Shown here: positions 59,288 to 64,000 of the stretch, piece by piece
Numbering within the stretch: the first letter of the stretch is position 1
Layout of the letters: each line of letters opens with the position of its first letter
Assembly (NCBI RefSeq): GCF_003946575.1
Contig: NZ_RHOP01000006.1
Span: 107,755 to 171,754 of the forward strand
From: Companilactobacillus jidongensis
Lineage (GTDB): Bacteria > Bacillota > Bacilli > Lactobacillales > Lactobacillaceae
Reading direction: 5' to 3'
DNA length: 64,000 nt
Program-made: the position numbers and the translations under genes
The notes under the pieces: model-generated
Seen by the model: only the letters and a program-made list of their open reading frames with translations
The model's database searches: none
What the model was told of the DNA's origin: nothing

Positions 59288-61324
59288 TTAGTCAAAATTA
59301 TTTAATTGATCAAATTCATCATTCAAGAATGATTTTAACACTTTGTTTTCTGGATTTTCCATTGCTTGTGGATCCTTAAAAATTTGTTCAGCTTCAATTT
59401 GAGCTGTCTGCAAAATATTAAAGTCTGCAATTGGATTACCAACTTTGAAATCCGGCAATCCGGATTGCTTGCTACCAAGCAAGTCTCCAGAACCACGCAT
59501 CTTCAGGTCTTCTTCAGCCAAAACAAATCCATCATTAGTTGAGGTTAAAATCTTCATGCGTTCTAAGGCGACGTCGTTCTTTGGATCCGCAATCAAAATA
59601 CAATATGACTGCTTCTCACCACGGCCAACACGGCCACGCAACTGATGCAACTGTGATAGTCCAAAGCGGTTGGCATCATATATTACCATAACTGACGCAT
59701 TTGGTACATCGACACCGACTTCTATAACGGTTGTCGAAACCAACACATCGATCTCTTGATGACTGAACTTATTCATTATATCTTCCTTGTCATCATTGGA
59801 CATTTGACCATGCAACAGACCAATCTTATATTTTGGCGCATACAATTCATTGAACTTATCATAAATCAACTCAGCGTTTTTCAAATCAATCTTTTCAGAT
59901 TCAGATATTAATGGCGTAACAACATAGACTTGAGCATGGTCTGCCAGTTGTTTTGAAACAAATTTATACATTTGTTCAACTTTTTGGCCTCTTATCCAAT
60001 AAGTTTCGATTTTTTTTCTGCCAGCTGGAAGTTCATCAATTCGAGAAACTTCCATATCTCCATACGTTGTGATTGCTAATGTTCGAGGGATTGGCGTTGC
60101 TGTCATTGCTAGAACATCAGGGTTATTTCCCTTTTCACGTAACGCCTTACGTTGATTGACACCGAATCTATGCTGTTCGTCGATCACAATCAAACCAAGA
60201 TTTTTGAAATCAACGCTATCTTGAATCAATGCGTGCGTTCCAACAATTACATTAGTTCGGCCTTCACGAATATTTTCAGCTATCGTATCATGTTCTTTTT
60301 TTGTTTGTGAACCAGTTAGAATTGCCGTTCTAATGTGTAGCTTTTCTAATAAATTACCAATTTTTTCAAAATGCTGCTGTGCCAAAATTTCAGTTGGTGC
60401 CATAATTGCAGCCTGAAAACCTGCGGTCACGGATGCAAGCATTGCAATTACCGCAACAATTGTTTTACCAGAACCAACATCGCCTTGCAATAGTCGATTC
60501 ATATGATGATCTGACTTCATATCAGCTAATATTTCATTAACCACACGACTTTGTGCATCAGTCAATTTGAATGGTAATGTCTCGACAAATTTATTAACGT
60601 AATTTTCATCATAAGCTTCAACTAAACCATCATTTTCTCGCTCATCCTTCGACTTTACGCTTTGAATTCCACATTCAAACAAGAAAAATTCTCTAAACTT
60701 GGCACTCCGACGGGCTGATTCATTTTCATCCTCACTATTTGGAAAATGCATACCCTTAACCGTTGCACGATCATCCATCATTTGATACTTTTCTAATAAA
60801 TGTTCTGGAATAATCGATTCAATTTCATCTTGATACTTATCAAAAGCCAGTTTAATTAGACTGACTAATGTTTTTTGATGAATATTCTTGTTAACTGAGT
60901 ATACCGAATCAATAGTGTCTTGTTGGCTACTGCCAATAACTTTCATCCCAGTCAGTGCACGTCTATTCTCATTCCATTTGCCATAAACTGCAACTTCATT
61001 TCCAGTTTCAAATTTATCTTTCAACCATGGTTGATTAAAAAATGTCGCCATAATTGATTCATTCTCAACCAAAATTCTGACATTCAAACGATTCTTTTTA
61101 TATCCAAATCTCACAACAACAGGTTCACTTGCGACAATACCTTTTAGTAAGATCTTTTCTTGATCAACCGCATCGTCTAATGACTTAACTTCCATGTCTT
61201 CATAACGAAAGGGAAAATAGAATAATAAATCATAGATACTGTTGATTCCTAGAGATTTGATTGCATCTAACCTTTTAGGACCTACTCCCGGTAATTCAGC
61301 AACTGATATTTCTCTTAAATTCAT
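59288..61324 (-). CDS. recG: ATP-dependent DNA helicase RecG
   Basis: RecG remodels stalled forks and branched DNA. The 678 residues have the N-terminal wedge/OB domain and helicase motifs in order: LQGDVGSGKTIVAVIAM, IMAPTEILAQQHF, GTHALIQ, LIVIDEQHRFGVNQR, MTATPIPRTLA, VSTTVIEVGVDVPNA and QLHQLRGRVGRG. The start at ATG 61324 follows GAGGAGGGG; the longer frame to 61372 passes through a terminator hairpin and is rejected. Confidence 0.97.
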   Translation of the reverse strand: MNLREISVAELPGVGPKRLDAIKSLGINSIYDLLFYFPFRYEDMEVKSLDDAVDQEKILLKGIVASEPVVVRFGYKKNRLNVRILVENESIMATFFNQPWLKDKFETGNEVAVYGKWNENRRALTGMKVIGSSQQDTIDSVYSVNKNIHQKTLVSLIKLAFDKYQDEIESIIPEHLLEKYQMMDDRATVKGMHFPNSEDENESARRSAKFREFFLFECGIQSVKSKDERENDGLVEAYDENYVNKFVETLPFKLTDAQSRVVNEILADMKSDHHMNRLLQGDVGSGKTIVAVIAMLASVTAGFQAAIMAPTEILAQQHFEKIGNLLEKLHIRTAILTGSQTKKEHDTIAENIREGRTNVIVGTHALIQDSVDFKNLGLIVIDEQHRFGVNQRKALREKGNNPDVLAMTATPIPRTLAITTYGDMEVSRIDELPAGRKKIETYWIRGQKVEQMYKFVSKQLADHAQVYVVTPLISESEKIDLKNAELIYDKFNELYAPKYKIGLLHGQMSNDDKEDIMNKFSHQEIDVLVSTTVIEVGVDVPNASVMVIYDANRFGLSQLHQLRGRVGRGEKQSYCILIADPKNDVALERMKILTSTNDGFVLAEEDLKMRGSGDLLGSKQSGLPDFKVGNPIADFNILQTAQIEAEQIFKDPQAMENPENKVLKSFLNDEFDQLNNFD

Positions 61325-61340
61325 TTTCCCCTCCTCATAC

Positions 61341-61364
61341 AAAAAAGAGACTAGAAGTAGTCCC
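61341..61364 (-). terminator. Terminator after fakA, 17 bases before recG
   Basis: GGGACTA and TAGTCTC pair around CTTC and run into TTTTTT. It ends 17 bases before the recG start codon, so recG needs its own promoter or read-through. Confidence 0.8.
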
Positions 61365-61390
61365 AGCCTCATTTTGTTTGATTAAATTAA

Positions 61391-63067
61391 TTATTCAACA
61401 GCGATCATATATGGATATACTGGTTGATCACCTTGGTGAATCTCTGTTTCTAAGTCAGCATACTTATTATCTAAATAATCGGCAAATTTTTGTGCGTCTT
61501 CAACATTACCATCTTGTCCAACAAGAATAGTAATGACTTCACTGTCATCGTCAATCATTTTATCAAGCATTTTTTCAGTTGCAGAAATAATATCTGCATC
61601 ATCAACCAAAATCTTGCCATCAACAATTCCCATATAATGACCCGTAGTAATCTTCAAGCCATCGATTTCAGTATCACGAATTGCTTGAGTTACTTGGCCA
61701 CTCTTAACAGTATCAAGTGAGTCTTCCATGTTGTCCTTGTTGTCGTCCAATTCAACTTCAGGATTAAATGACAACATCGCAGTCATACCCTGAGATATTG
61801 TCTTAGATGCTACGATTGCAACCGGAATATTAACTAATTCAGCCGCCTGTTTTGCAGCCATGACAATGTTTCCGTTATTTGGCAAAATAAGTGCACGCTT
61901 AGCATTAGCATTATTGATTGCATCAACGATATCGTTCGTTGAGGGATTCATTGTCTGTCCACCACTGATGATATTAGTTACACCGAGACTTTCAAACAAC
62001 TTCGACAAGCCTTCACCAGATGAAACAGCAATAACAGCATAATCAACTGGTTTGTTACTTGCTGGTGCAGCGGTTGTTTCTTCATCATCTTCAACAATGG
62101 TTTCATGTTGAATCTTCATATTATCGATCTTGATTTTGGTTAAAGCACCGTATTTCCTACCAGCGGCCCAAACTTTTCTTGGGAAGTTAGTATGAACATG
62201 AACCTTAACAACTTCATCATCAGAAACAACAATCAACGAATCACCAATTTCACTTAGATAATTACGTAATTTTTCATTATCGAATTTTTCGTCTGAAGTT
62301 GGATCTACACCCAACTCAACCATCATTTCAGTACAGTAACCATTGGCGATCTCATCAGTATTGAACTGACCCTGTGCTGATTGATGATGAGTAGCATTGA
62401 CCATTTCACCCATTTCAGTTTCATCAGGTGTATATGCTTCATCGCTGGCTTCTCCGGATATTCCTTCTAAGAATCCTTCGTAAATAAAGACTAGTCCTTG
62501 ACCACCAGAATCAACTACGCCGACTTCTTTTAGAACTGGCAATAGTGACGGTGTTTTTTCAAGTCCAACTTTGGCACCTTTGACAACAGCTCTCATAACT
62601 TCAACGGCGTCTTTTGTTTCTTTAGCTTTCTCAACACCAGCATCAGCTCCAAAGCGAGCAACTGTCAAAATCGTACCTTCAACTGGTTTCATAACAGCCT
62701 TATAAGCTGTTTTAACACCATCATCAAAGGCTTTTGCTAAATCATCTGAGTTTAAAGCTTCCTTAGCTTCAATACTCTTAGAAAAGCCTCTGAATAATTG
62801 AGAAGTAATAACTCCAGAGTTTCCACGTGCACCCATTAGCAAGCCCTTAGCCAGCGCTTTACCCAATATTCCTACATGTGTACTCTCTGATTCGTTTACA
62901 GCCTTAAAACCGCTTTGAACGGTTAAGCTCATGTTTGTTCCAGTATCACCATCTGGTACTGGAAAGACATTTAGTGAATTAACAAATTTTGCGTTCTTCT
63001 CAAGTCTGTGTGATGCCACACGAACCATATCGGAAAATTCATTTTTGGTAATAAGTTCTTTGCTCAA
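61391..63067 (-). CDS. fakA: Fatty acid kinase subunit FakA (DhaK/DhaL-like, YloV)
   Basis: FakA phosphorylates exogenous fatty acids bound to FakB, letting them enter phospholipid synthesis via PlsX/PlsY. The 558 residues have an N-terminal DAK2/DhaL domain with NVFPVPDGDTGTNMSLTVQSG (about 34-54) and MGARGNSGVITSQLFRGF, a middle domain, and a C-terminal DegV-like half. The start is TTG 63067, six bases after GGAGGGG; the frame's upstream TTG at 63082 overlaps that ribosome site. It is paired with the Asp23 gene. Confidence 0.94.
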   Translation of the reverse strand: MSKELITKNEFSDMVRVASHRLEKNAKFVNSLNVFPVPDGDTGTNMSLTVQSGFKAVNESESTHVGILGKALAKGLLMGARGNSGVITSQLFRGFSKSIEAKEALNSDDLAKAFDDGVKTAYKAVMKPVEGTILTVARFGADAGVEKAKETKDAVEVMRAVVKGAKVGLEKTPSLLPVLKEVGVVDSGGQGLVFIYEGFLEGISGEASDEAYTPDETEMGEMVNATHHQSAQGQFNTDEIANGYCTEMMVELGVDPTSDEKFDNEKLRNYLSEIGDSLIVVSDDEVVKVHVHTNFPRKVWAAGRKYGALTKIKIDNMKIQHETIVEDDEETTAAPASNKPVDYAVIAVSSGEGLSKLFESLGVTNIISGGQTMNPSTNDIVDAINNANAKRALILPNNGNIVMAAKQAAELVNIPVAIVASKTISQGMTAMLSFNPEVELDDNKDNMEDSLDTVKSGQVTQAIRDTEIDGLKITTGHYMGIVDGKILVDDADIISATEKMLDKMIDDDSEVITILVGQDGNVEDAQKFADYLDNKYADLETEIHQGDQPVYPYMIAVE

Positions 63068-63094
63068 AAGTTTCCCCTCCAACTAGCGTAATAC

Positions 63095-63463
63095 CTATTT
63101 AATGTCATCTAGAACTTTGATTCCTTGAACATATACATTAACAGTGCCAGCTGGTGTTCCAAGCATTGTTTCTAGATTATATTTTACTTTTTCTTTTAAA
63201 TTCTTTGCAACTTCAGATATTTTAATACCATATCCTACAATTATGTAGACATCAACGGCAATTTTATCATCCTCTTGATGAATAACTACTCCGCGTGAGA
63301 AATCTTCACGATTTAAAATTGTGTTCATCCCGTCGCGTAATTGATTCTTGCTTGCCATACCTACAATTCCATAGATATCTAACGCAGCTCCACCAACGAT
63401 CGTTGAAACGGTATTGGTTGATACATCAATTTCACCATGTTTTGTTTTTATTGTAACTGCCAT
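63095..63463 (-). CDS. Asp23/Gls24 family envelope stress protein (YloU)
   Basis: The 122-residue Asp23 domain protein reads VTIKTKHGEIDVSTNTVSTIVGGAALDIYGIVGMASK, VDVYIIVGYGIKISEVAKNLKEKVKYNLETMLG and VNVYVQGIKVL. Related Asp23 proteins are linked to envelope stress and, in Bacillus, YloU precedes fakA. ATG 63463 follows AGGAGG. It is divergent from rpmB. Confidence 0.93.
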   Translation of the reverse strand: MAVTIKTKHGEIDVSTNTVSTIVGGAALDIYGIVGMASKNQLRDGMNTILNREDFSRGVVIHQEDDKIAVDVYIIVGYGIKISEVAKNLKEKVKYNLETMLGTPAGTVNVYVQGIKVLDDIK

Positions 63464-63562
63464 TTGGGATCCTCCTATCTTGGATCTAACTATCATAAAC
63501 ATTAAAATTCTATCATAGCATGTTTTTGAATTAAAGATTTATGACACATTATTATTCAAGTG

Positions 63563-63591
63563 TTGTTTTTATTTTTAGTTTATGGTAAATT
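63563..63591 (+). promoter_or_regulatory. rpmB promoter
   Basis: -35 TTGTTT (63563-63568), 17-base spacer, -10 TAAATT (63586-63591), about 50 bases before rpmB. Confidence 0.6.
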
Positions 63592-63640
63592 AGTCAGGTG
63601 ATATTTTAAAGAAAACATGTAGCCAAAGGAGGTCGGTCCC

Positions 63641-63826
63641 ATGGCAAAAGATATTATTACAGGCCGTAAGACAGTGTTTGGTAACAAACGTTCTCACGCT
63701 CTTAATCAATCAAAACGTTCTTGGAAGCCAAACTTGCAAAAAGTTCGTATCATGATTGATGGTAAGCCTAAACGCGTTTGGGTTTCAGCTAGAGCTTTGA
63801 AATCAGGAAAAGTTACTAGAGTATAA
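63641..63826 (+). CDS. rpmB: 50S ribosomal protein L28
   Basis: The 61-residue basic protein starts [35 protein letters not shown] and ends [16 protein letters not shown], the L28 pattern without the Cys pairs of zinc-binding forms. AAAGGAGG precedes the ATG. It is monocistronic, divergent from asp23, with a terminator 25 bases downstream. Confidence 0.96.
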   Translation: MAKDIITGRKTVFGNKRSHALNQSKRSWKPNLQKVRIMIDGKPKRVWVSARALKSGKVTRV

Positions 63827-63850
63827 TTATCATATAATTAACTAAAAAAG

Positions 63851-63877
63851 ACTAGCAATTTATTGCTAGTTTTTTTT
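63851..63877 (+). terminator. Terminator after rpmB
   Basis: ACTAGCAA and TTGCTAGT pair with a 4-base loop and run into TTTTTTT. Confidence 0.92.
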
Positions 63878-63889
63878 GTGTTCAAAAAT

Positions 63890-63921
63890 AAAAGAAGATT
63901 CCATTACGGAATCTTCTTTTA
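63890..63921. terminator. Second hairpin downstream of rpmB
   Basis: AAAAGAAGATTCC and GGAATCTTCTTTT form a 13-base-pair stem with a 5-base loop. Flanking A and T tracts make it usable in either direction, perhaps for a minus-strand gene beyond the window. Confidence 0.75.
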
Positions 63922-63922
63922 T

Positions 63923-63946
63923 TGGCTCTTTGTCAAATAGTATTGA
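63923..63946. repeat. Possible insertion-sequence terminal repeat (ISL3-like)
   Basis: The stretch beginning GGCTCTTTGTCAAATAGT resembles, from memory, terminal inverted repeats of ISL3-family elements in lactobacilli. Only one end is in the window and no transposase is visible, so this is a weak call. Confidence 0.3.
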
Positions 63947-63962
63947 TGAATAACTTTTAACC

Positions 63963-63989
63963 ATAGGCATCCTCATTGAGGATGCCTAT
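63963..63989. terminator. Perfect hairpin near the right edge
   Basis: ATAGGCATCCTC and GAGGATGCCTAT form a perfect 12-base-pair stem with a 3-base loop, followed by TTTTC on the plus strand. It may be a terminator or sit inside a mobile element that continues past the window. Confidence 0.6.
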
Positions 63990-64000
63990 TTTCATGCACA

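Noticed and set aside
1..64000. tRNA, rRNA or CRISPR arrays
   Set aside because: Intergenic regions are short and accounted for by terminators, leaders and promoters; no cloverleaf or spaced repeats were seen by eye.

Overview
The window looks like a stretch of core chromosome from an AT-rich Gram-positive of the Lactobacillaceae (Lactobacillus in the broad sense; a Companilactobacillus-like species is a guess). Supporting signs are PolC-type DNA polymerase III, the hrcA-grpE-dnaK-dnaJ operon with a CIRCE operator, a T-box ahead of asnS, PurS/PurQ/small PurL, the YlxM-Ffh and RimP-NusA-YlxR-YlxQ-IF2-RbfA clusters, FakA/Asp23, LexA with a CGAAC-type SOS box, and strong GGAGG ribosome binding sites. 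Most genes lie on the minus strand.

Layout. 1-2130 (+): the tail of a cut-off gene, an unrecognised 331-residue protein, a degenerate isoprenyl-diphosphate-synthase-like protein, a 12-codon coupled micro-ORF and a strong terminator. This is the only clearly accessory locus. 2164-8680 (-): a small membrane protein, a glutathione-reductase-like flavoprotein, asnS with its T-box, lepA and an unknown membrane protein. 8783-13711 (-): the CIRCE-controlled heat-shock operon. 13778-21513 (-): ribF, truB, and the nusA/infB operon. 21530-31730 (-): polC, proS, rseP, cdsA, uppS, frr, pyrH. 31901-33770 (-): tsf and rpsB with a structured leader. 33759-35446: a GIY-YIG protein, trmN6-like and (+) plsC. 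35449-46770 (-): a compact 11-gene purine operon, purEKCSQLFMNHD, covering every PRPP-to-IMP step except purB. 46963-48215: yneF, ynzC and divergent lexA sharing an SOS box. 48292-50409 (-): rplS, trmD, rimM, rpsP. 50436-57901 (-): ffh, ylxM, ftsY, smc, rnc. 57987-63463 (-): acpP, plsX, recG, fakA, asp23. 63641-64000 (+): rpmB, terminators and a possible insertion-sequence end.

How the genes work together. The window joins translation (IF2, EF-Ts, EF4, RRF, S2, S16, L19, L28, RimM, RimP, RbfA, TrmD, TruB), protein targeting (Ffh, FtsY), chaperones, envelope lipid synthesis (PlsX, AcpP, PlsC, CdsA, UppS, FakA), replication and repair (PolC, RecG, LexA, SMC) and purine synthesis. Readable control elements are the CIRCE site, the T-box, two candidate PurBoxes, the shared SOS box, leader RNAs before rpsB and rplS, a terminator-like hairpin in the rimP-nusA leader, and many intrinsic terminators. 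Several genes use UUG starts (proS, rimP, ylxQ, fakA, purK, probably purH). I saw no tRNA, rRNA, CRISPR array or complete mobile element. All assignments come from reading motifs and context; no database search was run.
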